Positions 17,794 through 26,569 of a stretch of DNA of 64,000 nt are shown piece by piece. The notes below the pieces were generated by a model that did not search any database, had not been told where the DNA came from, and was given only the letters and a program-made list of their open reading frames with translations. Each line of letters opens with the position of its first letter. Position 1 is the stretch's first letter. Source of the DNA: Pseudomonas sp. G2-4. GTDB taxonomy: Bacteria; Pseudomonadota; Gammaproteobacteria; Pseudomonadales; Pseudomonadaceae. The translations under genes and the position numbers were made by a program. Location: positions 1,240,001 through 1,304,000 of the forward strand of contig NZ_CP125957.1 of the NCBI RefSeq assembly GCF_030064125.1, given 5' to 3'.

Positions 17794-18576
17794 TCAGGCG
17801 GAAACGCGGGCGATGGTGTCATCGCTGCGCAGGGTAAAGATCTCGTAGCCGGTCTCGGTGACCAGCAGGGTGTGTTCCCACTGGGCCGACAGCTTGCGGT
17901 CCTTGGTGATGGCGGTCCAGCCGTCGCCCAGTACCTTGGTGTCGGCGCGACCCTGATTGATCATCGGCTCGATGGTAAAGGTCATGCCTGCCTGGAGCTC
18001 CATGCCGGTGCCGGCGCGACCGTAGTGCAGGATCTGGGGCTCTTCATGGAACACCTTGCCGATACCGTGGCCGCAGAATTCGCGCACCACCGAGAAGCCG
18101 TTCTTCTGCGCGTGCTTCTGGATCACTTCGCCGATATCCCCCAGGCGGCAGCCCGGCTTCACCAGTTCAATGGCCATGTACATGCATTCCTGGGTGACTT
18201 TCGACAGGCGCTGGGCCCACTCCGGCACGTTGCCGACATGGAACATGCGGCTGGTATCGCCGTGGTAGCCGTCCTTGATGACGGTGACGTCGATGTTCAG
18301 GGTGTCGCCATCCTTCAACGGTTTTTCGTTGGGGATGCCATGGCAGACCACGTGGTTGATCGAGGTGCAGATCGACTTCGGGAAGCCCTTGTAGTTGAGC
18401 GGCGCCGGGATGGCCTTCTGCTCGTTGACGATGTAGTCGTGGCAGATGCGGTCCAGCTCTTCGGTGGTCACGCCCGGCTTGACGTAATCGGCAATCATTT
18501 CCAGGACGTCGGCGGCGAGTTTGCCGGCGACACGCATTTTTGCGATGTCCTCGGGGGTCTTGAGGGTGACGGTCAT
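17794..18576 (-). CDS. map: Type I methionine aminopeptidase
   Basis: Metalloprotease (M24A) of 260 residues that removes the initiator methionine. Metal ligands are visible in [20 protein letters not shown] (two Asp), [13 protein letters not shown] (His), TIEPMI (Glu) and the final Glu in QWEHTLLVT. It diverges from rpsB, the conserved gammaproteobacterial arrangement, and ends 44 bases before glnD starts. Confidence 0.97.
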   Translation of the reverse strand: MTVTLKTPEDIAKMRVAGKLAADVLEMIADYVKPGVTTEELDRICHDYIVNEQKAIPAPLNYKGFPKSICTSINHVVCHGIPNEKPLKDGDTLNIDVTVIKDGYHGDTSRMFHVGNVPEWAQRLSKVTQECMYMAIELVKPGCRLGDIGEVIQKHAQKNGFSVVREFCGHGIGKVFHEEPQILHYGRAGTGMELQAGMTFTIEPMINQGRADTKVLGDGWTAITKDRKLSAQWEHTLLVTETGYEIFTLRSDDTIARVSA

Positions 18577-18701
18577 ACAGGCTCTCTCTGCGCCCGGCGG
18601 CGCTGTTCAAAACGAAATGGGCGGCGGAAGGTGATCCGGGCGGCCCTGAAAACGCGATTCTAACAGACGATCAGTACAATGAGCTCTCCAGGCTGGAACT
18701 C

Positions 18702-18833
18702 TGTGGCGAGGGGCTTTATCCCCGCTGGGGCGCGTAGCGGCCCCCCAACCAGGCAGCGCGGTGTATCTGGTCGATTGAGTCGTCTGATCCGGGGCTGCCA
18801 TGCAGCCCAGCGGGGATAAATCCCCTCGCCACA
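18702..18833. repeat. REPIN, family B variant (GGGGATTTATCCCC core)
   Basis: Inverted doublet: left arm TGTGGCGAGGGGCTTTATCC, right arm GGGATAAATCCCCTCGCCAC. The flanks (CCGCTGGGGCGCGTAGCGGCCCC / GGGGCTGCCATGCAGCCCAGCGG) are those of family B, but the palindrome centre differs, so this may be a third sub-family. It lies between map and the rpsB promoter. Confidence 0.85.
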
Positions 18834-18876
18834 AGAGGTTTTCAGAATCCGTGTTCCGTTTTCGCCCTTGCTGTGG

Positions 18877-19024
18877 TATAAAATGCGCCGCTTTCCGGGG
18901 ATGACCCCGCAAGCTTAAATCCACACACGTGTCGACACGATGACCTGGGTGCCTCGGCTTATATAAGCCGCTGGTTGGTCATTGGGATACGTGGAGGCCA
19001 AACCCGACTTATCAAGGAACTATC
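18877..19024 (+). promoter_or_regulatory. rpsB promoter -10 and structured S2-type leader
   Basis: TATAAA (18877-18882) is followed by a GC-rich discriminator (ATGCGCCGC), as at stringently controlled promoters; the -35 is weak (TTCCGT-like). The leader folds into ATGACC (18940-18945) with GGTCAT (18977-18982), enclosing CGGCTT-ATAT-AAGCCG (18955-18970). Autogenous control of rpsB by S2 through a conserved leader is established in gammaproteobacteria; this element fits that position and shape. Confidence 0.65.
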
Positions 19025-19762
19025 ATGTCCCAAGTCAACATGCGCGATATGCTGAAGGCCGGTGTGCACTTCGGTCACCAGACCCGTTACTGGAACCCGA
19101 AAATGGGCAAGTACATTTTCGGCGCGCGCAACAAGATCCACATCATCAACCTTGAAAAAACCCTGCCGATGTTCAACGAAGCACTGACCTTCGTAGAGCG
19201 CCTGGCCCAGGGCAAAAACAAGATTCTGTTCGTCGGCACCAAGCGTTCCGCTGGCAAGATCGTTGCTGAAGAAGCAGCACGTTGCGGTTCGCCGTACGTC
19301 GATCACCGCTGGTTGGGCGGCATGCTGACCAACTTCAAGACCATTCGCGCTTCCATCAAGCGTCTGCGTGACCTTGAAGTCCAGTCCGAAGACGGTACTT
19401 TCGCCAAGCTGACCAAGAAAGAAGCGCTGATGCGCACTCGCGATCTTGAGAAGCTGGACCGCTCCCTGGGCGGTATCAAGGACATGGGCGGTCTGCCTGA
19501 CGCACTGTTCGTGATCGACGTTGACCACGAGCGCATCGCGATCACCGAAGCCAACAAGCTGGGTATCCCGGTCATCGGCGTTGTCGATACCAACAGCAGC
19601 CCGGAAGGCGTTGACTACATCATCCCAGGCAACGATGACGCCATTCGCGCCATCCAGCTGTACATGGGTTCGATGGCTGACGCTGTGATCCGTGGTCGCA
19701 ACAACGTGAATGGCGGCACCGAAGTCTTCGCTGAAGAAGCTCCGGCAGCAGCCGCTGAGTAA
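19025..19762 (+). CDS. rpsB: 30S ribosomal protein S2
   Basis: Small-subunit protein S2, 245 residues, with the expected start [27 protein letters not shown], the [16 protein letters not shown] and [10 protein letters not shown] regions and an alanine/glutamate-rich tail. First gene of the rpsB-tsf pair and of the long plus-strand block. A terminator follows, so tsf expression depends on read-through or its own promoter. Confidence 0.99.
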   Translation: MSQVNMRDMLKAGVHFGHQTRYWNPKMGKYIFGARNKIHIINLEKTLPMFNEALTFVERLAQGKNKILFVGTKRSAGKIVAEEAARCGSPYVDHRWLGGMLTNFKTIRASIKRLRDLEVQSEDGTFAKLTKKEALMRTRDLEKLDRSLGGIKDMGGLPDALFVIDVDHERIAITEANKLGIPVIGVVDTNSSPEGVDYIIPGNDDAIRAIQLYMGSMADAVIRGRNNVNGGTEVFAEEAPAAAAE

Positions 19763-19790
19763 GTGACGCCCTGGCGTTGACTCAGTAAGC

Positions 19791-19815
19791 AAAAAGGGGG
19801 CTTGGCCCCCTTTTT
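19791..19815 (+). terminator. Intrinsic terminator/attenuator between rpsB and tsf
   Basis: AAAAAGGGGG-CTTGG-CCCCCTTTTT, a perfect inverted repeat with a T-run. Such a structure between rpsB and tsf is known in E. coli, where it partly uncouples the two genes. Confidence 0.88.
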
Positions 19816-19953
19816 GCCACCTCGAAAACCATTTGTCGGCAGCGCAGCTACAGCATCTGTAACGTGCAGCGGCTAACAAGGGTGGTTCGGGAAGAATTGA
19901 ACGCCCGTTCGATCGGGTGGAATGGTTGAAAACCTATCCAAGAGGATTTTGAA

Positions 19954-20817
19954 ATGGCAGAGATTACTGCAGCGTTGGTCAAAGAACTGCGCGAGCGTAC
20001 CGGCGAAGGCATGATGGACTGCAAGAAAGCCTTGACCAAGGCTGGCGGCGACATCGAGAAAGCCATTGATGACATGCGTGCTTCGGGCGCCATCAAGGCT
20101 GCCAAGAAAGCCGGCAACATTGCCGCTGAAGGCGCGATCGGCATCAAGGAAGACGGCAAGGCAGCCGTTATCATTGAAGTCAACTCGCAGACTGACTTCC
20201 TTGCCCTGCAAGACGACTTCAAGGCATTCGTTGCTGCCAGCGTAGAAAAAGCCTTCGCTGACAAACTGACCGACGCAGCTCCGCTGATCGCCGCCCAGGA
20301 ATCGGCGCGTGAAGCATTGGTTGCCAAAGTAGGCGAAAACGTCAACATCCGTCGTCTGGTTCGCATCGAAGGTGACGTTGTCGGTTCTTACCTGCACGGC
20401 AACAAGATCGGCGTCGTTGTAGCCCTTAAAGGCGGCAACGTGGAACTGGCCAAGGACATCGCGATGCACGTCGCTGCCAGCAACCCTGAGTTTCTGCTGC
20501 CTTCGGAAGTTTCCGCTGACGCCATCGAGCGTGAAAAAGCTGTGTTCATGCAGCTCAACGAAGACAAGATCAAAGGCAAACCAGCCGAAATCGTTGAAAA
20601 AATGGTTGCCGGTCGTATCACCAAGTTCCTGGCTGAAGCCAGCCTGGTTGAGCAGGCGTTCGTCAAGAACCCTGAAATCAAGGTCGGTGAACTGGCCAAG
20701 AAAGGCGGCGCTGAAATCGTTTCCTTTACCTACTTCAAAGTGGGCGAAGGCATCGAGAAGCCAGTAGACAACTTCGCTGAAGAAGTCGCTGCTCAGCTGG
20801 CTGCCAGCAAGCAATAA
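19954..20817 (+). CDS. tsf: Elongation factor Ts
   Basis: Guanine-nucleotide exchange factor for EF-Tu, 287 residues. The N-terminal UBA-like module ends in [17 protein letters not shown], followed by the TDFLA-containing core ([13 protein letters not shown]). ATG at 19954 preceded by GAGG. A clear terminator follows at 20844. Confidence 0.99.
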   Translation: MAEITAALVKELRERTGEGMMDCKKALTKAGGDIEKAIDDMRASGAIKAAKKAGNIAAEGAIGIKEDGKAAVIIEVNSQTDFLALQDDFKAFVAASVEKAFADKLTDAAPLIAAQESAREALVAKVGENVNIRRLVRIEGDVVGSYLHGNKIGVVVALKGGNVELAKDIAMHVAASNPEFLLPSEVSADAIEREKAVFMQLNEDKIKGKPAEIVEKMVAGRITKFLAEASLVEQAFVKNPEIKVGELAKKGGAEIVSFTYFKVGEGIEKPVDNFAEEVAAQLAASKQ

Positions 20818-20843
20818 GACGGTTTTTATAACTGTCGCCCTGA

Positions 20844-20878
20844 AGAGGCTGCCCGCTTAACGCGCGCAGCCTCTTTTT
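20844..20878 (+). terminator. Intrinsic terminator after tsf
   Basis: AGAGGCTGC ... GCAGCCTCT stem (20844-20852 with 20866-20874) followed by TTTTT. Confidence 0.9.
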
Positions 20879-21030
20879 GGATGGGGATGCCGATTTCTAT
20901 TGGTTTCCTGTCGGAACTGGCTTACAAAGCCGTGTTCCGATGGCGCTGTGTCAGCGTCAGACTAGAGTGAGAGCGGGCTGCAAACAGCCTGAAAAGAATT
21001 TTCGAAAATACGCCGCAGGAGAGATTCGCA

Positions 21031-21774
21031 ATGGCTCAGCAGGGCAGTGGTTATCAGGCTCGCTATAAACGCATTCTACTCAAGCTTAGCGGCGAGGCCC
21101 TGATGGGCTCGGAAGAGTTCGGGATCGATCCGAAGGTGCTGGATCGCATGGCGCTGGAAGTCGGCCAACTGGTCGGGATCGGCGTTCAGGTCGGCCTGGT
21201 CATCGGCGGCGGCAACCTGTTCCGCGGCGCGGCGCTGAGCGCGGCCGGCATGGATCGGGTCACGGGCGACCACATGGGCATGCTGGCCACTGTGATGAAC
21301 GCCCTGGCTATGCGTGATGCGCTGGAGCGTGCCAATATCTCGGCCATCGTCATGTCGGCCATTTCCATGGTCGGCGTAACCGATCACTACGACCGCCGCA
21401 AAGCCATGCGCCACCTCAACGCCAAGGAAGTGGTGATTTTTGCCGCCGGTACCGGCAATCCGTTCTTCACTACGGATTCGGCCGCCTGCCTGCGAGCGAT
21501 CGAGATCGATGCCGATGTCGTGCTCAAGGCGACCAAGGTCGACGGTGTCTATACCGCTGACCCGTTCAAAGACCCGCATGCCGAGAAGTTCGATCATCTG
21601 ACCTACGATGAAGTGCTGGATCGCAAGCTGGGTGTGATGGATCTGACGGCTATCTGCCTTTGCCGTGACCACAAGATGCCGCTGCGTGTCTTTAATATGA
21701 ACAAGCCTGGCGCCCTGCTGAATATCGTGCATGGCGGCGCCGAAGGAACACTGATCGAGGAAGCGCAACAATGA
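21031..21774 (+). CDS. pyrH: UMP kinase
   Basis: Hexameric bacterial UMP kinase (amino-acid kinase fold), 247 residues, converting UMP to UDP. Visible: [34 protein letters not shown] and [16 protein letters not shown] at 21031 preceded by GGAGAG. The stop overlaps the frr start by four bases (ATGA). Confidence 0.98.
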   Translation: MAQQGSGYQARYKRILLKLSGEALMGSEEFGIDPKVLDRMALEVGQLVGIGVQVGLVIGGGNLFRGAALSAAGMDRVTGDHMGMLATVMNALAMRDALERANISAIVMSAISMVGVTDHYDRRKAMRHLNAKEVVIFAAGTGNPFFTTDSAACLRAIEIDADVVLKATKVDGVYTADPFKDPHAEKFDHLTYDEVLDRKLGVMDLTAICLCRDHKMPLRVFNMNKPGALLNIVHGGAEGTLIEEAQQ

Positions 21775-22328
21775 TCAACGAAATCAAGAAAGACGCTGAA
21801 CAGCGCATGCAGAAATCCCTGGAATCCCTGGCGCACAACTTCGGTCGCATTCGTACCGGCCAGGCGCATCCGAGCATCCTGGAAGGTGTGATGGTGCCGT
21901 ACTACGGCTCTGACACGCCGATCAAGCAAGTGGCCAACATCACCGTCAAAGATGCTCGCACCCTGCAAGTCGTGGCTTTCGAGCGCAACATGCTGGGCGC
22001 GGTCGACAAGGCCATCGGCAGTGCCGGCCTGAACCTGAACCCAACCAACCTGGGTGAGTTGCTGCTGATCTCCATGCCGGCCCTGACCGAAGAAACCCGC
22101 AAGGGCTTCACCAAGCAGGCTCGTGACGTGGCTGAAGACGCCCGTGTTGCCGTGCGCAACATTCGCCGCGATGCCAACAGTCAGCTCAAGGACCTGGTCA
22201 AGGAAAAGGAAATCAGCGAAGACGAAGAGCGTCGCGCTACCGGTGAAATTGATGATCTGACCAAGAAGTACGTGGCTAAAATCGACGCGGATTTGGCGCA
22301 GAAAGAAAAAGACCTGATGGCCGTATAA
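21771..22328 (+). CDS. frr: Ribosome recycling factor
   Basis: RRF, 185 residues, which with EF-G splits post-termination ribosomes. Family sequence throughout: [32 protein letters not shown]-like [14 protein letters not shown], and the C-terminal [12 protein letters not shown] helix. Coupled to pyrH by a four-base overlap. Confidence 0.98.
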   Translation: MINEIKKDAEQRMQKSLESLAHNFGRIRTGQAHPSILEGVMVPYYGSDTPIKQVANITVKDARTLQVVAFERNMLGAVDKAIGSAGLNLNPTNLGELLLISMPALTEETRKGFTKQARDVAEDARVAVRNIRRDANSQLKDLVKEKEISEDEERRATGEIDDLTKKYVAKIDADLAQKEKDLMAV

Positions 22329-22341
22329 GGGTCTCGTTTTC

Positions 22342-23097
22342 ATGGATAAGACCAAGCAGGCCGTGCCGTTTGCGGTGCCGCGCCACGTGGCGATCATCAT
22401 GGACGGCAATAATCGCTGGGCCAAGAAACGCTTTATGCCCGGCGTTGCCGGGCACAAGGCTGGGGTCGATGCGGTTCGCGCGGTTATCGAGGTGTGTGCC
22501 GAAGCCGGGGTCGAGGTATTGACCCTGTTCGCGTTCTCCAGCGAAAACTGGCAGCGTCCGGCCGATGAAGTCAGTGCCTTGATGGACCTGTTCCTCAAGG
22601 CCTTGCGTCGTGAGGCCAAGCGGCTCAACGAGAACAGCATCAGCCTGCGCATCATTGGCGATCGCTCGCGTTTTCATCCCGAGCTGCAAGCGGCGATGCG
22701 CGAAGCCGAGGCTGCGACTGCGGGCGCCGACCGTTTTGTCCTGCAGATCGCCGCCAACTATGGCGGCCAGTGGGACATTGCCCAAGCGGCCCAGCGGTTG
22801 GCTCGGGAGGTCCAGGCCGGGCACTTGCGGCCCGAAGACATCACCCCCGAACTGTTGCAAACCTGTCTGGCTACCGGCGACCTGCCGTTGCCGGACTTGT
22901 GCATCCGCACGGGTGGCGAACACCGCATCAGCAATTTCCTGCTCTGGCAGCTGGCTTATGCTGAATTGTACTTCTCCGACCTGTTCTGGCCGGACTTCAA
23001 ACACGAAGCCATGCGCACCGCGCTGGCCGATTTCGCTTCCCGTCAGCGTCGCTTCGGTAAAACGAGCGAGCAGATCGAAGCTGGAGCCCGGGTTTAA
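22342..23097 (+). CDS. uppS: Undecaprenyl diphosphate synthase (isoprenyl transferase)
   Basis: Cis-prenyltransferase, 251 residues, making the C55 lipid carrier for peptidoglycan and O-antigen. Catalytic Asp21 lies in IIMDGNNRWAKKR; downstream blocks are TLFAFSSENWQRP, ADRFVLQIAANYGGQWD and DLCIRTGGEHRISNF. The stop overlaps the cdsA start by one base (TAATG). Confidence 0.98.
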   Translation: MDKTKQAVPFAVPRHVAIIMDGNNRWAKKRFMPGVAGHKAGVDAVRAVIEVCAEAGVEVLTLFAFSSENWQRPADEVSALMDLFLKALRREAKRLNENSISLRIIGDRSRFHPELQAAMREAEAATAGADRFVLQIAANYGGQWDIAQAAQRLAREVQAGHLRPEDITPELLQTCLATGDLPLPDLCIRTGGEHRISNFLLWQLAYAELYFSDLFWPDFKHEAMRTALADFASRQRRFGKTSEQIEAGARV

Positions 23098-23903
23098 TGC
23101 TCAAACAACGAATCATCACCGCCCTGATCCTGTTGCCTATCGCCCTGTGCGGGTTCTTCTTGCTCAAAGGAGCAGGTTTTGCTCTGTTCATCGGGCTGGT
23201 GGTGACCCTGGGGGCGTGGGAGTGGGCGCGCCTGGCAGGGTTTCCTGCGCAGTCGGCGCGTGTGGCCTACGCAGCAGCCGTAGCGGCCATGCTCTTCGTC
23301 ATGTACCTGGTGCCGGGCCTCGCGCCTTGGGTGCTGGGTGCAGCGGTGCTGTGGTGGGCGACGGCGACCTTCCTGGTGCTGACCTATCCGAGTACCACGC
23401 ACCATTGGGCCAACGCGGCGACCAAGCTGATGATCGGCCTGTTGATCCTGTTGCCGGCCTGGCAGGGCCTGATCTGGATCAAGCAGGGCGCGTTGGGTAA
23501 CTGGCAGATCATGGCCGTGATGGTATTGGTCTGGGGCGCCGATGTCGGTGCCTATTTCTCCGGCAAGGCGTTCGGCAAGCGCAAGCTGGCACCGAAGGTC
23601 AGTCCCGGCAAGAGCTGGGAAGGCGTCTACGGTGGCCTGGCCCTGAGCCTGGTGATTACGACCGTGGTCGGCTTCGTGCGGGACTGGACGGTCGCGCAGC
23701 TGCTGATGGGGTTGTTCGGCGCCGCGCTCATCGTATTCGTCTCCGTGGTCGGCGATCTGACCGAAAGCATGTTCAAGCGTCAGTCCGGGATCAAGGACAG
23801 CAGTAACCTGTTGCCGGGTCACGGTGGCGTGCTGGATCGCATCGACAGCCTGACCGCCGCGATCCCGATCTTCGCCGTGCTGCTGTGGATGGCGGCACCG
23901 TGA
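23097..23903 (+). CDS. cdsA: Phosphatidate cytidylyltransferase
   Basis: Integral membrane enzyme making CDP-diacylglycerol, 268 residues with about seven or eight hydrophobic segments. The C-terminal signature is complete: [14 protein letters not shown] and later [20 protein letters not shown] followed by GVLDRIDS. Overlaps uppS and dxr at its two ends. Confidence 0.97.
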   Translation: MLKQRIITALILLPIALCGFFLLKGAGFALFIGLVVTLGAWEWARLAGFPAQSARVAYAAAVAAMLFVMYLVPGLAPWVLGAAVLWWATATFLVLTYPSTTHHWANAATKLMIGLLILLPAWQGLIWIKQGALGNWQIMAVMVLVWGADVGAYFSGKAFGKRKLAPKVSPGKSWEGVYGGLALSLVITTVVGFVRDWTVAQLLMGLFGAALIVFVSVVGDLTESMFKRQSGIKDSSNLLPGHGGVLDRIDSLTAAIPIFAVLLWMAAP

Positions 23904-25090
23904 GTCGTCCTCAGCAGATCACTGTCCTGGGGGCGACCGGTTCGATCGGCCTCAGTACGCTTGACGTCATCGGTCGGCATCCCGAGCGCTACCAGGTGTT
24001 CGCCCTGAGTGGGTTTACGCGTTTGAGTGAATTGCTGGCGTTGTGCATACGCCACACGCCGCGCTTTGCCGTGGTGCCCGAGGTCGGCGTGGCGCGGGCG
24101 TTGCAGGATGATCTGCGGGCGGCCGGCTTGCCTACGCGTGTGCTGGTGGGGGAGGAGGGCCTGTGTCAGGTGGCCTCGGACCCTGAAGTCGATGCGGTGA
24201 TGGCGGCGATCGTCGGTGCGGCGGGCCTGCGTCCGACGTTGGCGGCGGTGGAGGCAGGCAAGAAGATCCTGCTGGCCAATAAAGAAGCGCTGGTGATGTC
24301 TGGCGCCCTGTTCATGCAGGCTGTGCGCAAAAGCGGTTCGGTGCTCTTGCCTATCGACAGCGAGCACAATGCGATTTTCCAGTGCATGCCGCGAGATTTT
24401 TCCCGTGGCTTGGGCGCTGTGGGTGTCCGGCGGATTTTGCTGACAGCCTCCGGCGGTCCGTTCCGGCAGACACCGCTGGAAGAGTTGGTGCATGTTTCAC
24501 CCGAGCAAGCCTGTGCACATCCGAACTGGTCCATGGGGCGCAAGATTTCCGTGGATTCGGCCAGCATGATGAACAAGGGGCTTGAGCTGATCGAGGCCTG
24601 CTGGCTGTTCGATGCCAAGCCGTCCCAGGTCGAGGTGGTCATCCACCCGCAGAGCGTGATTCACTCCCTGGTAGATTACATAGACGGTTCGGTGCTGGCT
24701 CAGTTGGGCAATCCGGACATGCGCACGCCGATCGCCAATGCGCTGGCCTGGCCGGAGCGAATCGATTCGGGCGTGGCGCCGCTGGACCTGTTCGCCATTG
24801 CTCGTCTGGATTTCCAGGCGCCCGATGAGCAGCGCTTCCCCTGCCTGCGTTTGGCACGTCAGGCGGCCGAGGCAGGCAACAGCGCGCCAGCCATGCTTAA
24901 CGCCGCCAATGAAGTGGCGGTTGCGGCGTTTCTCGAAGGGCGTGTCCGTTACCTCGAGATCGCGAGTATCATCGAGGAAGTCTTGAGCCTCGAGGCCGTG
25001 GTTTCGGTTGATGACCTCGATGCGGTATTTACGGCGGACGCCAGGGCTCGTGAGTTGGCGGGCCAATGGCTGAGGCGCCACGGGCGTTGA
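23900..25090 (+). CDS. dxr: 1-deoxy-D-xylulose 5-phosphate reductoisomerase
   Basis: Second enzyme of the MEP isoprenoid pathway. GTG at 23900 is chosen: it overlaps the cdsA stop as GTGA and gives [17 protein letters not shown], a 396-residue protein with the usual N-terminus. NADPH motif GATGSIG; metal/substrate sites in [22 protein letters not shown] and [18 protein letters not shown]. The other MEP genes ispD and ispF are also in this window. Confidence 0.96.
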   Translation: MSRPQQITVLGATGSIGLSTLDVIGRHPERYQVFALSGFTRLSELLALCIRHTPRFAVVPEVGVARALQDDLRAAGLPTRVLVGEEGLCQVASDPEVDAVMAAIVGAAGLRPTLAAVEAGKKILLANKEALVMSGALFMQAVRKSGSVLLPIDSEHNAIFQCMPRDFSRGLGAVGVRRILLTASGGPFRQTPLEELVHVSPEQACAHPNWSMGRKISVDSASMMNKGLELIEACWLFDAKPSQVEVVIHPQSVIHSLVDYIDGSVLAQLGNPDMRTPIANALAWPERIDSGVAPLDLFAIARLDFQAPDEQRFPCLRLARQAAEAGNSAPAMLNAANEVAVAAFLEGRVRYLEIASIIEEVLSLEAVVSVDDLDAVFTADARARELAGQWLRRHGR

Positions 25091-25142
25091 AGCTGCGAGA
25101 CGTTAGCCAGGGTTACCCTGGACAGGATTGCGGAGAAAACAG

Positions 25143-26495
25143 ATGAGCGCGCTCTATATGATTGTCGGCACCCTGGTTGCATTGGGGGTGCTGGTCACAT
25201 TTCACGAATTCGGTCATTTCTGGGTCGCGCGGCGCTGTGGCGTCAAGGTTCTGCGTTTTTCCGTGGGCTTTGGCATGCCGTTGCTGCGCTGGCACGACAA
25301 GAAAGGCACCGAGTTCGTCGTGGCGGCCATCCCGCTGGGCGGCTACGTGAAGATGCTTGACGAGCGCGAGGGTGAAGTACCTGCCGATCAGCTCGATCAG
25401 TCCTTCAATCGCAAGACCGTCCGTCAGCGTATCGCCATCGTCGCGGCGGGACCGATCGCCAACTTCCTGCTGGCCATGGTTTTTTTCTGGGCGCTGGCCA
25501 TGCTGGGCAGCGAGCAGGTACGTCCTGTCATCGGTGCGGTGGAGGCTGGCAGCATTGCGGCCCGGGCCGGGCTCGGCGCAGGGCAGGAAATCGTCGCTAT
25601 CGATGGCGAGCCGACTTCGGGCTGGGCAGCCGTCAACCTGCAGCTGGTGCGCCGTCTGGGCGAGAGCGGTTCGTTGCAGTTGATGGTGCGTGAGCAGGGC
25701 ACCACGGCGGATTCACCACGGGAGTTGGTGTTGGATAGCTGGCTCAAGGGCGCTGACGATCCGGATCCGATCCGTTCCCTGGGCATCCGTCCATGGCGTC
25801 CGGCGTTGCCACCGGTGCTTGCCGAACTTGATCCGAAAGGCCCGGCCCAGGCCGCGGGGCTGAAGACCGGTGACCGGTTGCTGGCACTCGATGGCCAGCC
25901 GGTCAGCGATTGGCAGCAGGTGGTCGATTCGGTTCGCGTACGCCCTGATGCCAAAATTGTTCTGCGCGTCGAGCGCGACGGTGCTTCAATCGACGTCCCG
26001 GTAGCCCTGGCTGCCCGTGGCGAGAGCAAGGCGCCGACCGGTTACCTGGGGGCGGGCGTCAAGGCGATCGACTGGCCACCGGAGATGATTCGCGAGGTCA
26101 GCTTCGGCCCTGTGGCGGCGATTGGCGAGGGTGCGCGTCGTACCTGGACCATGAGTGTCCTGACCCTCGACTCCCTCAAGAAAATGTTGTTCGGCGAGCT
26201 CTCGGTAAAAAACTTGAGTGGACCGATAACCATTGCTAAAGTGGCGGGCGCTTCTGCCCAGTCGGGCGTTGCTGATTTCCTGAATTTCCTTGCTTATCTG
26301 AGCATTAGCCTGGGGGTTCTGAATTTGCTACCCATTCCAGTACTGGATGGGGGGCATTTGCTGTTCTATCTGATCGAGTGGGCGCGTGGTCGTCCCTTGT
26401 CGGATCGGGTGCAGGGTTGGGGGATACAGATCGGTATCAGCTTGGTGGTTGGGGTCATGTTGCTTGCCCTGGTCAACGATCTGGGTCGTCTGTAA
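25143..26495 (+). CDS. rseP: Site-2 protease RseP
   Basis: Inner-membrane zinc metalloprotease (M50), 450 residues, that cleaves anti-sigma factors such as MucA/RseA to release the envelope-stress sigma factor. Active site HEFGH near residues 22-26 in the first membrane segment and LPIPVLDGGH in the third; two PDZ domains between, around residues 110-310. ATG at 25143 with GGAG 8 bases before. Confidence 0.97.
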   Translation: MSALYMIVGTLVALGVLVTFHEFGHFWVARRCGVKVLRFSVGFGMPLLRWHDKKGTEFVVAAIPLGGYVKMLDEREGEVPADQLDQSFNRKTVRQRIAIVAAGPIANFLLAMVFFWALAMLGSEQVRPVIGAVEAGSIAARAGLGAGQEIVAIDGEPTSGWAAVNLQLVRRLGESGSLQLMVREQGTTADSPRELVLDSWLKGADDPDPIRSLGIRPWRPALPPVLAELDPKGPAQAAGLKTGDRLLALDGQPVSDWQQVVDSVRVRPDAKIVLRVERDGASIDVPVALAARGESKAPTGYLGAGVKAIDWPPEMIREVSFGPVAAIGEGARRTWTMSVLTLDSLKKMLFGELSVKNLSGPITIAKVAGASAQSGVADFLNFLAYLSISLGVLNLLPIPVLDGGHLLFYLIEWARGRPLSDRVQGWGIQIGISLVVGVMLLALVNDLGRL

Positions 26496-26515
26496 AGCTT
26501 CGCTGAATTGCGAAT

Positions 26516-26540
26516 CTGCCGCATTTTGCGGCAGTTTGTT
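26516..26540 (+). terminator. Weak terminator-like hairpin between rseP and bamA
   Basis: CTGCCGCA-TTT-TGCGGCAG followed by TTTGTTTATT. It may attenuate rather than end transcription, since bamA starts 36 bases after the stem and no promoter is evident between. Confidence 0.5.
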
Positions 26541-26569
26541 TATTGCCAGTTGGAATAAGAAAGGACTTC

